Shown: positions 17,572 to 25,726, counted from the first letter of the stretch. The stretch: DNA of 64,000 nt from Pseudomonas eucalypticola (GCF_013374995.1 NZ_CP056030.1:1396501-1460500); one strand, 5' to 3'. Numbers and translations are program-made. The notes: generated by a model not told the origin, from the sequence alone.

Positions 17572-18243
17572 TCAGGCAGCAGCCGATGGCAGGAAGTGGT
17601 GTTGCAGGCCGGGCAGGGTTTCGCGCAGCGTATCCACCAGTTCTTCCAGTACCCGCTGGTTGAAGGCGCGCGGTGTGTCGTGGTGGCCGAGCACTACCGC
17701 TACCAGGCGCGACGAACTGTCGGTCAGGCGGAACTCGTGGGCATCGGCGTCGGTTTTACCGATGCAGGCCAGCAATGCATCGGCACAGGTGTAGACCAGG
17801 TCGCCGGGCGCCACGGTAGCGTCTTTCTTGGCGAACAGCGGGCGAAACTTCATGGGCGTCGCCGCGCGGAACACATGGATGTCTTCAGCCTGTTCATAGG
17901 TATGCACGCCGATGCTCACCCCATGGCGGATGGCGATGGCGTTGTAGGCATCCACTACGTTGTTGATGGAACGCACCCCGCGGGAAATGAAGGCCTTGAG
18001 CAATTTTTCATTGGCCGCGACGGCATTGGGGTAGCCCATTTCCTGCAGCTGGCGCGAGAAACCGTCGTAGATCGGGTTGGTGGCCAGGTTGTCCAGGTGC
18101 GAGGCGACCTGGTTCAGGTTGCGGGTCAGCAGCGGCACATACCCTGGGTCGTTGTTGACCTGGATATTTTCAAGCACCACGGCGCAGGCATTGCCGGCAC
18201 CCAGGGCGGCGGCACACGGGTTGATGATCAGGTTGGCGGTCAT
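17572..18243 (-). CDS. B3/B4 domain protein (phenylalanyl-tRNA synthetase editing-domain family)
   Basis: The product has 223 residues from the ATG at 18243, which follows GGAG at 12 bases; an upstream in-frame ATG at 18261 would add six residues but lacks a ribosome site. Residues about 85-185 match the B3/B4 fold of the PheRS beta subunit: SINNVVDAYNAIAIRHGVS, then a GVHTYE loop, HVFRAAT, PGDLVYTCADALLAC and RLVAVVLGHHDT. In PheRS this domain hydrolyses mischarged tRNA; free-standing relatives are presumed trans-editing factors. It is the last gene of the SznF-like operon and overlaps or abuts the ATP-grasp stop. I infer a self-protection role against mischarging by the cluster product or precursor. 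A catalytic role in the pathway is the alternative. Confidence 0.7.
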   Translation of the reverse strand: MTANLIINPCAAALGAGNACAVVLENIQVNNDPGYVPLLTRNLNQVASHLDNLATNPIYDGFSRQLQEMGYPNAVAANEKLLKAFISRGVRSINNVVDAYNAIAIRHGVSIGVHTYEQAEDIHVFRAATPMKFRPLFAKKDATVAPGDLVYTCADALLACIGKTDADAHEFRLTDSSSRLVAVVLGHHDTPRAFNQRVLEELVDTLRETLPGLQHHFLPSAAA

Positions 18244-18248
18244 GGGTA

Positions 18249-19472
18249 TCACTGGCTCCATAGCAGGGCGCGGATCTGCTCTGCGCTGTGGTCGAGTTGC
18301 CGGGCATCGTCGTGGCTCAGCCAGAACAGACCGGGGCAGGTGGCGAAATCGATGGTGGTGGGCACGTGGGCGCCCGTGGCGACGAAGTAGCGGTGGCCGC
18401 CATAGCCAGGCACCTTGCCAGCCTCCACCATCGGTTCGAAGCCGGGGCCTTCGAAGGTGGACGGGCGTTCGGCCCAGAAGAAGCCGATGCGGCCATGGCG
18501 CAGCTGCCGCGAACAGCCGCTGCCCGCCGGTGCGGGGCGGCCCAGGTAGCTGTCGATGGCCACCGACAACAAGTCGGGTTGGTACACCTGCTGGAACAGG
18601 CGCGGAGCGATACCGCCGTGCAGACGGGCACCGGCCTCGATCATCACCGGGCCCTGCGGCGACCAGATGATTTCCATGTGCAGCGGGCCGTGCAGCACGT
18701 TCAGGGCGGCGGCCGCCTGACGCGCATAATCGAGCAGCGGTTGCAGGTCGGTGTCGTTCGGGTCCAGGGTATCGAGGCTGTCATACACGAACGGGCTGCC
18801 ATTGCGCAGGATCTTGGTGTATCTGCACACCGTGGCGACATGGTAGGTGCCGTTGAACGCCACCAGGTCCACCACGTACTCGGGGCCGCTGATGAAGGGC
18901 TGCACCACGAACCCCAGGTTGACTTCGCCCAGGTCATTGCGCTGGTCCCAGCCCGCGTTCAGCAGGGCCTGTTCCACGGCGGCGCGGCCAGTGGCGAACA
19001 CCACGCCCTGGGTAGCCGCCGAGTTGAGCGGCTTGACCACGTACTGCTGGTCCGGGGCGATGGTCGTGAGCACAGCGGCTATCTGGTCGGGGTGGGTCAC
19101 CAGGTGGCTGTCGATGTGGGCCAGTTCGCGCCGGTCCAGGGCTTGCTGCATGCTGTACTTGTTGCGGCGCTGGTCGCTGGTGGCGGGGCTGTTGCCGCGC
19201 ACCCCCAATGCCTCGGTGAGGTGGTCGGTAAGGTGAATGGCCGTTTCACAGCCGGCGATCACCGCTACCACGCCCAGCGCATCCAGGGTTTCCACCAGCT
19301 CCGGGCGCCAGTCCAGCACCTGGGTGAAGTGTTCGGCGACCAGGTCCTGGGTGAAATGCGCAGGCAGGTCGGGCCGCGAGATGATGGCGATGCAGTTCAG
19401 CCCACGGGCATTGAGCAAGGGGGCGTACAGTTTGCCGGTGGAGAAGGGGTCGACGATAACGATATGGTTCAT
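18249..19472 (-). CDS. ATP-grasp ligase
   Basis: This 407-residue protein has the ATP-grasp architecture. The N-terminal nucleotide-like fold starts IVIVDPFSTGKLYAPLL. The central ATP-binding lobe has lysine in YVVKPLNSAATQG and the ISGPEYVVDLV strand. The Mg-binding region is MIEAGARLHGG, where the usual Asn before the Arg motif is replaced by Gly, as in several L-amino-acid ligase-like proteins. Such enzymes join a carboxylate to an amine through an acyl phosphate, for example forming dipeptides or amides. It lies 12 bp after the MFS gene and just before the B3/B4 gene. In this cluster it probably conjugates an amino-acid product; substrates are unknown. Confidence 0.85.
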   Translation of the reverse strand: MNHIVIVDPFSTGKLYAPLLNARGLNCIAIISRPDLPAHFTQDLVAEHFTQVLDWRPELVETLDALGVVAVIAGCETAIHLTDHLTEALGVRGNSPATSDQRRNKYSMQQALDRRELAHIDSHLVTHPDQIAAVLTTIAPDQQYVVKPLNSAATQGVVFATGRAAVEQALLNAGWDQRNDLGEVNLGFVVQPFISGPEYVVDLVAFNGTYHVATVCRYTKILRNGSPFVYDSLDTLDPNDTDLQPLLDYARQAAAALNVLHGPLHMEIIWSPQGPVMIEAGARLHGGIAPRLFQQVYQPDLLSVAIDSYLGRPAPAGSGCSRQLRHGRIGFFWAERPSTFEGPGFEPMVEAGKVPGYGGHRYFVATGAHVPTTIDFATCPGLFWLSHDDARQLDHSAEQIRALLWSQ

Positions 19473-19484
19473 GGGGCGGTTTTC

Positions 19485-20660
19485 CTACTTGGCCACGATG
19501 ACAGGGCGTGGTGCCGGCCAGAGCGTGCGCAGCAATACGGCGCTGCCCAGCAGCACGGCAGAAGCGACCATCAGTACGCGAGCGCCTTCCATGCCGAGCA
19601 GTGCCTGGGTGGTGAACAGGGTCAGCAACATGGGCGCGGCGCCGCTGACCAGCAGATAGAACAGTGAGCTGCGTGCGGCGATGACATCGGCAGTGTGCTC
19701 GTCCGGGGCGGCTTCGATAAGCTGGCGGCGCAGCTCGATACGCAGGCTGTTGATGCAGAAGCCGAGCACGCCGGCGGCGGCCATCATGACCCCTTCATGG
19801 GTGAAATAGACCATGGCCACGTCGGCCGCGATGATCAACGCCACGGCACCGTAGCTGCCCAGGCGCACTCGCGGCAGCACCGCCGCGCAGAAGGCGCCGA
19901 GCCCCGCCAGGCCACTGGCGGTGCCGAACAGGGTGGCGTTCCAGCCATTGAGTTTCTGGAAGACGATGGGCACCAGGCTGTTGAACGCGCCGATATGGAA
20001 CCCGATCATGCTCAGCACCACGATCAGCAGGTACAGCTGCGGCCCCAGGCTGGCCGAAGGCGACTGCGGCGCCGGCGCCGCTTGCCCGGCCTGGGCAGGC
20101 GTGGCGGCTACCAGGGCGATGGCGGCCAGCGAAACGATGGCGGCGATACCGATGATCTGCAGGGTTGCGTTGACCGCGAAGCGGTCGACGATGACCCCGC
20201 CCAACAAGGCGCCGCCAAACGCGCCGATTTGGATGGCGGTCTGCATCAGCCGCGCCGAGGTGTCGCTGGTGGTGTGCCCCGCGAGTACCAGTCGGGTGTT
20301 CTGCGATTCCAGGGTGCTGATGGTGAAGTAGTCGGTCACCCCCACCAGGAACGCAATGCCCAGGAAGCCAATGGGCAGCGCCGCGGCCTGGGTGAACGAA
20401 AGCGCCACGATGCTGGCGAACACCACCAGGCGGATATACAGCAAGCGGCGCATGCTCATCTGCACCACCCGGTCGCGGCTCAGGTATTGCTCCAGGGCAT
20501 AGGGCACCACCGTGGCGATGCACAACGTGACGCCCACCAGAAAGGTGGAGCCGGTGGTTTGCAGGCCGAACCACACCATGGCGATGACAATGGCCATGTC
20601 CAGGCCAGTGAACAGCGTGACGATGGCGTAGAACGCAGGTAGCGTGGTTTTGTTGTTCAT
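19485..20660 (-). CDS. MFS transporter, probable exporter of the SznF-like cluster
   Basis: This 391-residue membrane protein has about 12 hydrophobic segments, an acidic/basic loop RDRVVQMSMRRL between early helices, and a central loop (TPAQAGQAAPAPQSPSA, near residue 190) between the two six-helix halves, as in the major facilitator superfamily. Its ATG overlaps the Rieske gene stop by four bases (ATGA), showing tight co-translation. A dedicated MFS carrier within a biosynthetic operon usually exports the product and gives resistance; this role is inferred from context. Confidence 0.85.
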   Translation of the reverse strand: MNNKTTLPAFYAIVTLFTGLDMAIVIAMVWFGLQTTGSTFLVGVTLCIATVVPYALEQYLSRDRVVQMSMRRLLYIRLVVFASIVALSFTQAAALPIGFLGIAFLVGVTDYFTISTLESQNTRLVLAGHTTSDTSARLMQTAIQIGAFGGALLGGVIVDRFAVNATLQIIGIAAIVSLAAIALVAATPAQAGQAAPAPQSPSASLGPQLYLLIVVLSMIGFHIGAFNSLVPIVFQKLNGWNATLFGTASGLAGLGAFCAAVLPRVRLGSYGAVALIIAADVAMVYFTHEGVMMAAAGVLGFCINSLRIELRRQLIEAAPDEHTADVIAARSSLFYLLVSGAAPMLLTLFTTQALLGMEGARVLMVASAVLLGSAVLLRTLWPAPRPVIVAK

Positions 20661-20980
20661 GACGTTTCACCGTGGCGAATGATGCGCAGCAATGGGGTGC
20701 AGTCGTGGTCCGTGGGGATCACGGTGCTCAGGCGCTTGCCCACCCGCACGGTGGGCAGCGCCTTCTTCTCCAGGTTGCACAGCGGATAGGCGTTGTCGTG
20801 CCAGGGGCAGATCACCCGTTCACCGTTGTCGGACGCCTGGCCCATGTGCAGCGGGCCGCCGCGATGGGGGCACAGCGTGGGCAACAGGTAGGTGGACTGG
20901 GCATGCTGGTTGAGGAAATAGGTCTTGCCGCCCACCGCCAGGTAGGGGGTGTGGTCGGCATCCAGGGTCACGGATTTCAT
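20657..20980 (-). CDS. Rieske [2Fe-2S] ferredoxin
   Basis: The protein has 107 residues and consists of a single Rieske domain. Cluster ligands are Cys37 and His39 in CPHRGG and Cys58 and His61 in CPWHDN. There is no oxygenase catalytic domain, so it is a free electron carrier like the ferredoxins of multicomponent oxygenases. It sits 12 bp after the diiron/cupin gene and overlaps the MFS gene by four bases. The simplest reading is that it reduces the diiron centre of its neighbour, as T4moC does for toluene 4-monooxygenase. No ferredoxin reductase is in the operon, so a general one would be needed. Confidence 0.88.
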   Translation of the reverse strand: MKSVTLDADHTPYLAVGGKTYFLNQHAQSTYLLPTLCPHRGGPLHMGQASDNGERVICPWHDNAYPLCNLEKKALPTVRVGKRLSTVIPTDHDCTPLLRIIRHGETS

Positions 20981-20992
20981 CGTGGCAGGCCC

Positions 20993-22372
20993 TCAGAGCG
21001 CAGTGACGGTGTAGGTGCAGGACGGGCTGGTGACCTGGGTACCATGCAGCATTCCCTTGGGAATGATGATGCCTTCCCCGGCGCTGAGCTTGACCGACAG
21101 CTGCGGGGTGACCACGAAGTCCAGTTCACCTTCTTCCACCCAGAACAGCTCATTGCCGGCATGGGTGTGCAGCACCGATACCTCGCCCTGGGCCTCGGTG
21201 AAGCGCGCATCGGCGGGCTTGCTGGCGTGCAGCATGGCGGCACGCGCGCGGTGGGCGTCCAGTTCGTCGTGCCACTTGATGTGGGCGTAGAGTTCCTCGT
21301 CGGCCTGGTCCTGCAGCAGCCTGAACTCTTCGAAACCGCGAATGATGTCCGGGATCACCTGCTTGCCGTATTGGCGGATCATGGGAATGATCAAGCGCTG
21401 CAAGGCCATGCGCCCGTGGTGCACGTCGATGTGCTGATGCTCGTCGAAATACTCGGTCGACACCTCGTCGCCGAAGATGTCGCGAATGGCCCGTGACTGG
21501 TGGCCAGTGGTCAGTGCCAGGGACGCTTCGGTGTAGTACATGGCGCCGATGTAGCGGAAGAACTCGCCATGGTTGGCCGAGATATAGTGGAAATAGTTGG
21601 TCAGTGACAGGGAGCTGGCGGTGTAGAACTGCCAGTAATGGTGCACCTGGCTGCTCAGCCCGGCCTGTTCGAGCAGGCCCTCGAAAATGCTGCTGTGCTT
21701 TTTCTTGTCGATGCCGTAGCCATATTCATCGATGAGGATCTTGAACAGCTCGCTGGTGTGCGCGCCGGCATTGCCCAGCACGTTGCGCGCCATGGCCGAG
21801 GCTTCGCTGAGGAAATCACCGGCGCACTGGATCAGGAAAAAACGCGCCGCCCGGCGCGGGTCATGGCTGCCGGTCAGTACCTGGTGCAACCGCGATGGCG
21901 CCTTGGCCACGTCGTCGAGCACCTTGTCGGTGTGGGCGATAAACGACTCCTCGCACCAGGCGCCGTTGATATGCACCTCTTCCTTCAGCCAGCCGTAGGT
22001 GCACTGCTCCAGGCGTGGTCGTACCTGTTTGCCCAAGGCCATGTGCGCCGGCTCGTAGAAGCCCTTGAAGGCTTTCATGTCGAGTTTGGCGGGCGGCTTG
22101 GGCAGGAACACCAGGTCCTGTTCATAGATGTTCAGCAACAGGCGCTGGGCCAGCAAATGCTCGGGCGTGGCGAGGTCCGCGCTGGTCAGTTGCGTGCGCA
22201 GCAGGGTCTCGGTGACGTCCTGGGGGCGCAACGGGCGCTGGTACGGGTTCGCGGTGTAGAACGAGCGCGGCTGGGCAAACGCCGGCGCAGCGCTGAAGCC
22301 TCGAAGGGCCTGGAAGTCTTCGGCTGGCAGGGTATCGATGGCTGCGGTGGAGGTGCGGGTTATCCCTAACAT
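20993..22372 (-). CDS. SznF-like heme-oxygenase-like diiron enzyme with C-terminal cupin
   Basis: This 459-residue fusion has an N-terminal helical region (about 1-130), a heme-oxygenase-like diiron domain (about 131-370) and a C-terminal cupin (about 385-459). Candidate diiron ligands are Glu190, Glu216, His226, Glu282, His312, Asp316 and His319. The cupin has HTHAGNE (His402, His404, Glu408) and GEGIIIPKGMLH (His443). Domain order, length and ligand spacing fit SznF/StzF (about 471 residues), the streptozotocin enzyme that N-hydroxylates a methylarginine guanidine and rearranges it to an N-nitrosourea. The substrate here is unknown: no N-methyltransferase gene is nearby. It is the first gene of a five-gene operon, with a possible -10 (TATAGC, 22417-22412) and a palindrome at 22460-22474 upstream. 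Confidence 0.85.
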   Translation of the reverse strand: MLGITRTSTAAIDTLPAEDFQALRGFSAAPAFAQPRSFYTANPYQRPLRPQDVTETLLRTQLTSADLATPEHLLAQRLLLNIYEQDLVFLPKPPAKLDMKAFKGFYEPAHMALGKQVRPRLEQCTYGWLKEEVHINGAWCEESFIAHTDKVLDDVAKAPSRLHQVLTGSHDPRRAARFFLIQCAGDFLSEASAMARNVLGNAGAHTSELFKILIDEYGYGIDKKKHSSIFEGLLEQAGLSSQVHHYWQFYTASSLSLTNYFHYISANHGEFFRYIGAMYYTEASLALTTGHQSRAIRDIFGDEVSTEYFDEHQHIDVHHGRMALQRLIIPMIRQYGKQVIPDIIRGFEEFRLLQDQADEELYAHIKWHDELDAHRARAAMLHASKPADARFTEAQGEVSVLHTHAGNELFWVEEGELDFVVTPQLSVKLSAGEGIIIPKGMLHGTQVTSPSCTYTVTAL

Positions 22373-22459
22373 TGTCTGACGCCTATGGTCGTGAGATCGA
22401 TGGGCGTGAATGCTATAAGTCGGGATGGATGATGGGCAGTTTGAAAAAAACGCTTTGGG

Positions 22460-22474
22460 TAGTGAAATTCACTA
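22460..22474. promoter_or_regulatory. Lrp-like palindrome upstream of the SznF-like operon
   Basis: TAGTGAA-A-TTCACTA is a perfect 15-bp inverted repeat with a one-base centre, 88-102 bases before the first operon ATG. It agrees at 12 of 15 positions with the E. coli Lrp consensus YAGHAWATTWTDCTR as I recall it. Further out, CGCTTT on the left and AAAGCG on the right extend the symmetry with a GGG/GGGT interruption. The Lrp/AsnC gene at the far end of the operon is the natural candidate to bind here. Confidence 0.55.
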
Positions 22475-22545
22475 AAGCGGGGGCGGGTGTGATACGGAAG
22501 GCGTAGCGGCGGCCTCACGGCCGCTGCAGGTGCCCGGGCCAGCGG

Positions 22546-23802
22546 CTATCGCGCCGTGATCATTCCCCGGCGAAAATCCGTCCCGCTAGGCTGCTGATAC
22601 AGGCTCAAGCCGAACTCCGGCATCACCGCCAGCAGGTAATCGAAGATATCCCCCTGAATCCGCTCATAGTCCGCCCACACCGTGGTCCGCGTGAAGCAGT
22701 AGATTTCCAGCGGCACGCCCTGGGCGCCGGTTTCCATCTGGCGGACCATGCAGGTCATGTTCGGCTGGATGTCGGGGTGGCTTTTCAGGTAGGCCAGGGC
22801 GAATGCGCGGAAGGTCCCGAGGTTGGTCAGGTTGCGGCGGTTGGCGGCCAGGTCGGCGACTTCGCCCTGGGCTTCGTTCCAGCTGTGCAGCTCGGCCTGC
22901 TTGCGGCCCACGTAGTCGGTCAGCAGGCGCACCTGGGTGAGGCGCTGCTGTTCGTCGGCGTTCAGGAAGCGCACGCCGCTGGCGTCGATGTGCAGGCTGC
23001 GCTTGATGCGGCGGCCGCCGGACTGCTGCATGCCGCGCCAGTTCTTGAACGACTCGGACATTAACCGCCAGGTGGGAATGCTGACGATGGTCTTGTCGAA
23101 ATTCTGCACCTTGACCGTGTGCAGGGTGATGTCCACCACGTCGCCGTCGGCGCCCACCTGGGGCATTTCGATCCAGTCGCCCACGCGCAGCATGTCGTTG
23201 CTGGTCAACTGCACGCTGGCCACGAACGATAGCAAGGTGTCCTTGTACACCAGCAGGATGACCGCCGACATGGCCCCCAGCCCCGACAGCAGCAACAACG
23301 GCGAGCGATCGATCAGGGTCGCGACGACGATGATGGCGGCGAAGATGTACAGCACCATCTTGGCCAATTGCACGTAGCCCTTGATGGAGCGCGTGCGGGC
23401 GTGTTCGGTGCGCGCGTAGATGTCCAGCAGGGCGTTGAGCAGGGCGCCCATGGCCAGGGTCAGGAACAGGATGGTGACCGCCAGCGCGACATTGCCGATG
23501 AAGTGCGCGGCTTTTTCACTCAGCACCGGCACCAGGGTGAGGCCGAACTGGATCACCAGCGACGGCACCGTCTGGGCGAGGCGGTGGAAAACCTTGTTGT
23601 GCAACAGGTCATTGAGCCAGTGCAGCGCGGGTTGGCGCCCCAGCAGCTTGACGCCGTGCAGGATCAGGAAGCGCGCCACGCGGCCCAGCACCAGGGCGAT
23701 GGTCAGCAACAGCGCCAGGCTCAGGCCAGCACGCAGTAACGGGTGGTTGTCCAGTGAACTCCAGTGGGCCTGGGCCTGGAGCCAGAAGTCTCGAATATCC
23801 AT
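22546..23802 (-). CDS. ybdG: Mechanosensitive channel, YbdG/MscM type
   Basis: The product has 418 residues from the ATG at 23802; an upstream in-frame ATG at 23916 would add atypical sequence. It has four to five N-terminal membrane helices, then the MscS pore helix and beta domain (SGLGAMSAVILLVYKDTLL, VGDWIEMPQVGADGDVVDI, IPTWRLMSESFKNW) and a long cytoplasmic C-terminus. E. coli YbdG has nearly the same length (415) and contributes the MscM mini-conductance in response to osmotic downshock. The stop codon is 173 bp from the SznF-like gene, with a GC-rich hairpin in the gap. Confidence 0.85.
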   Translation of the reverse strand: MDIRDFWLQAQAHWSSLDNHPLLRAGLSLALLLTIALVLGRVARFLILHGVKLLGRQPALHWLNDLLHNKVFHRLAQTVPSLVIQFGLTLVPVLSEKAAHFIGNVALAVTILFLTLAMGALLNALLDIYARTEHARTRSIKGYVQLAKMVLYIFAAIIVVATLIDRSPLLLLSGLGAMSAVILLVYKDTLLSFVASVQLTSNDMLRVGDWIEMPQVGADGDVVDITLHTVKVQNFDKTIVSIPTWRLMSESFKNWRGMQQSGGRRIKRSLHIDASGVRFLNADEQQRLTQVRLLTDYVGRKQAELHSWNEAQGEVADLAANRRNLTNLGTFRAFALAYLKSHPDIQPNMTCMVRQMETGAQGVPLEIYCFTRTTVWADYERIQGDIFDYLLAVMPEFGLSLYQQPSGTDFRRGMITAR

Positions 23803-23965
23803 GGGTTGCAGCCGATGTTCAGTGGGTGATGAACGGCGCATTAGAGCGCATTGCTCGGGCAAAAAGGCAAATAGTGCGTTACCAGACGTAAAGAAATTCG
23901 GCTTATTGCCGCACAAACCGTTACGCTATGCAGTTGAATTTATGTACTTCGCCGAGGTAACACCC

Positions 23966-25303
23966 GTGTTTTCCCAATTCGCCTTGCATGAACGCCTGCT
24001 CAAAGCCGTGGCCGAGCTGAACTTTGTCGAGCCTACCCCGGTGCAGGTAGCGGCCATCCCGCTGGCAGTGCAAGGACGTGACCTGCGGGTGACGGCGCAG
24101 ACCGGCAGCGGCAAGACCGCGGCATTCGTGCTGCCGATCCTCAACCGCCTGATCGGCCCGGCCAAGGTGCGGGTGGACATTCGCGCCATCATCCTGCTGC
24201 CAACCCGCGAGCTGGCCCAGCAGACCCTGAAGGAAGTGGAGCGTTTCTCCCAGTTCACCTTCATCAAGTCCGGCCTGATCACCGGCGGTGAAGACTTCAA
24301 GGTCCAGGCCGCCATGCTGCGCAAGGTGCCGGACATCCTGATCGGCACCCCGGGCCGCCTGTTGGAACACCTGAACGCCGGCAACCTGGACCTGAGCAAG
24401 GTCGAGGTCATGGTGCTGGACGAAGCCGACCGCATGCTGGACATGGGCTTCGCCGAAGACGTCACGCGCCTGAGCGACGAGTGCAAGCACCGCGAGCAGA
24501 CCCTGCTGTTCTCCGCCACCACCGGCGGCGCCGGCCTGCGCGACATGATGGGCAAAGTGCTGAAAGACCCCGAGCACCTGCTGATCAACAACGTCAGCCA
24601 GCTGGCCGAAGGCACCCGCCAGCAGATCGTCACCGCTGACCACAACGTGCACAAGGAACAGATTCTCAACTGGCTGCTGGCCAACGAGACGTATCAGAAG
24701 GCCATTGTCTTCACCAACACCCGTGCCATGGCCGACCGCATCTACGGCCGTCTGGTGGCCCAGGACTACAAAGCCTTCGTGCTGCACGGCGACAAGGACC
24801 AGAAGGACCGCAAGCTGGCCATCGACCGCCTGAAGCAAGGTGGGGTGAAGATTCTGGTGGCCACCGACGTTGCCGCTCGCGGCCTGGACGTGGATGGCCT
24901 GGACCTGGTGGTGAACTTCGACATGCCGCGCAGCGGCGACGAGTACGTGCACCGCATCGGCCGTACCGGCCGTGCCGGTAACGAAGGCCTGGCCATCTCG
25001 CTGATCTGCCACGGTGACTGGAACCTGATGTCCAGCATCGAGCGCTACCTGAAGCAGAAGTTCGAGCGCCGGGTGATCAAGGAAGTCAAAGGCACCTATG
25101 CGGGGCCGAAGAAGGTCAAGGCGTCCGGCAAAGCCGTGGGCGTGAAGAAGAAAAAGACCGACGCCAAGAAAGGCGACAAGAAAACCGCCGCCAAGGGCCC
25201 AACCAAGCGCAAGACGGTCAACAAGCCCAAGGCCGAGCAACTGGTGAGCGCCGACGGCATGGCGCCGCTCAAGCGCCGCAAGCCAGCGCCTACCGCGGAA
25301 TAA
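23966..25303 (+). CDS. DEAD-box ATP-dependent RNA helicase
   Basis: The GTG at 23966 is preferred as start because GAGG (23954-23957) sits eight bases upstream and the protein then begins with the family N-terminus (VFSQFALHERLLKAVAEL). The 445 residues contain the Q motif (near Gln27), AQTGSGKT at 44-51, PTRELAQQ, TPGR, DEAD at 152-155, SAT and HRIGRTGR at 329-336. A lysine-rich tail (from about 395) should bind RNA, as in RhlE/SrmB-type helicases that act in ribosome assembly or RNA decay. The exact subfamily was not decided. Confidence 0.9.
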   Translation: MFSQFALHERLLKAVAELNFVEPTPVQVAAIPLAVQGRDLRVTAQTGSGKTAAFVLPILNRLIGPAKVRVDIRAIILLPTRELAQQTLKEVERFSQFTFIKSGLITGGEDFKVQAAMLRKVPDILIGTPGRLLEHLNAGNLDLSKVEVMVLDEADRMLDMGFAEDVTRLSDECKHREQTLLFSATTGGAGLRDMMGKVLKDPEHLLINNVSQLAEGTRQQIVTADHNVHKEQILNWLLANETYQKAIVFTNTRAMADRIYGRLVAQDYKAFVLHGDKDQKDRKLAIDRLKQGGVKILVATDVAARGLDVDGLDLVVNFDMPRSGDEYVHRIGRTGRAGNEGLAISLICHGDWNLMSSIERYLKQKFERRVIKEVKGTYAGPKKVKASGKAVGVKKKKTDAKKGDKKTAAKGPTKRKTVNKPKAEQLVSADGMAPLKRRKPAPTAE

Positions 25304-25321
25304 GGGCTTTCGCGCTGCGGG

Positions 25322-25597
25322 TCAGGACTCGGCTTTCTTGTTCGCCTGGTCCAGCTCCTGCAAACGCTGGTCGATCAACTGGCACTTGTCTGGCAAGTCC
25401 TTGCTGGCAGTGCCCAGTTGCATATGCTGCAACTCCTCGTTTATTTCCTTGGCCTTCTGCGGGTTCTGCTGGGTGATCTTGGCCACTTCGCGGGCGAGTT
25501 GCTCGCGCTTGGCCGTGGCTTCCTCGGGCGTGCACGCCTGGCTGGCCGCGCTGACCAGCAGCGCGACCACGGCGACGGTGCTCAACAAGGCCTTCAT
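25322..25597 (-). CDS. Small secreted alpha-helical protein
   Basis: The product has 91 residues: a signal peptide (MKALLSTVAVVALLVSAASQA, cleavage near residue 21) and a mature part of about 70 residues that is mostly helical and rich in Gln, Glu and Lys. Two cysteines (in ACTPEE and DKCQLID) are spaced to form a disulfide. It converges with the helicase gene, 18 bp apart. It resembles small periplasmic proteins annotated only as hypothetical in pseudomonads; no function can be given. Confidence 0.72.
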   Translation of the reverse strand: MKALLSTVAVVALLVSAASQACTPEEATAKREQLAREVAKITQQNPQKAKEINEELQHMQLGTASKDLPDKCQLIDQRLQELDQANKKAES

Positions 25598-25726
25598 GCT
25601 TCAACCTCCTCTGCCGATAACCGGTGGAGCACACAGCAAGACACAAGTTCAGCGTGAACGGCTACGCGGCGCGTGGGTCACACCTTGTGTAGGCCTTTTA
25701 TCACTTGGTGTTGGAGGTTGCTCAGG

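Noticed and set aside
18288..19667. 459-codon plus-strand frame across the ATP-grasp and MFS genes
   Set aside because: It runs antisense over two convincing genes and has no domain of its own.
20657..20980. Rieske protein as part of a ring-hydroxylating dioxygenase
   Set aside because: There is no catalytic alpha-subunit domain and no beta subunit or reductase gene next to it; the diiron enzyme is the only oxidative partner.
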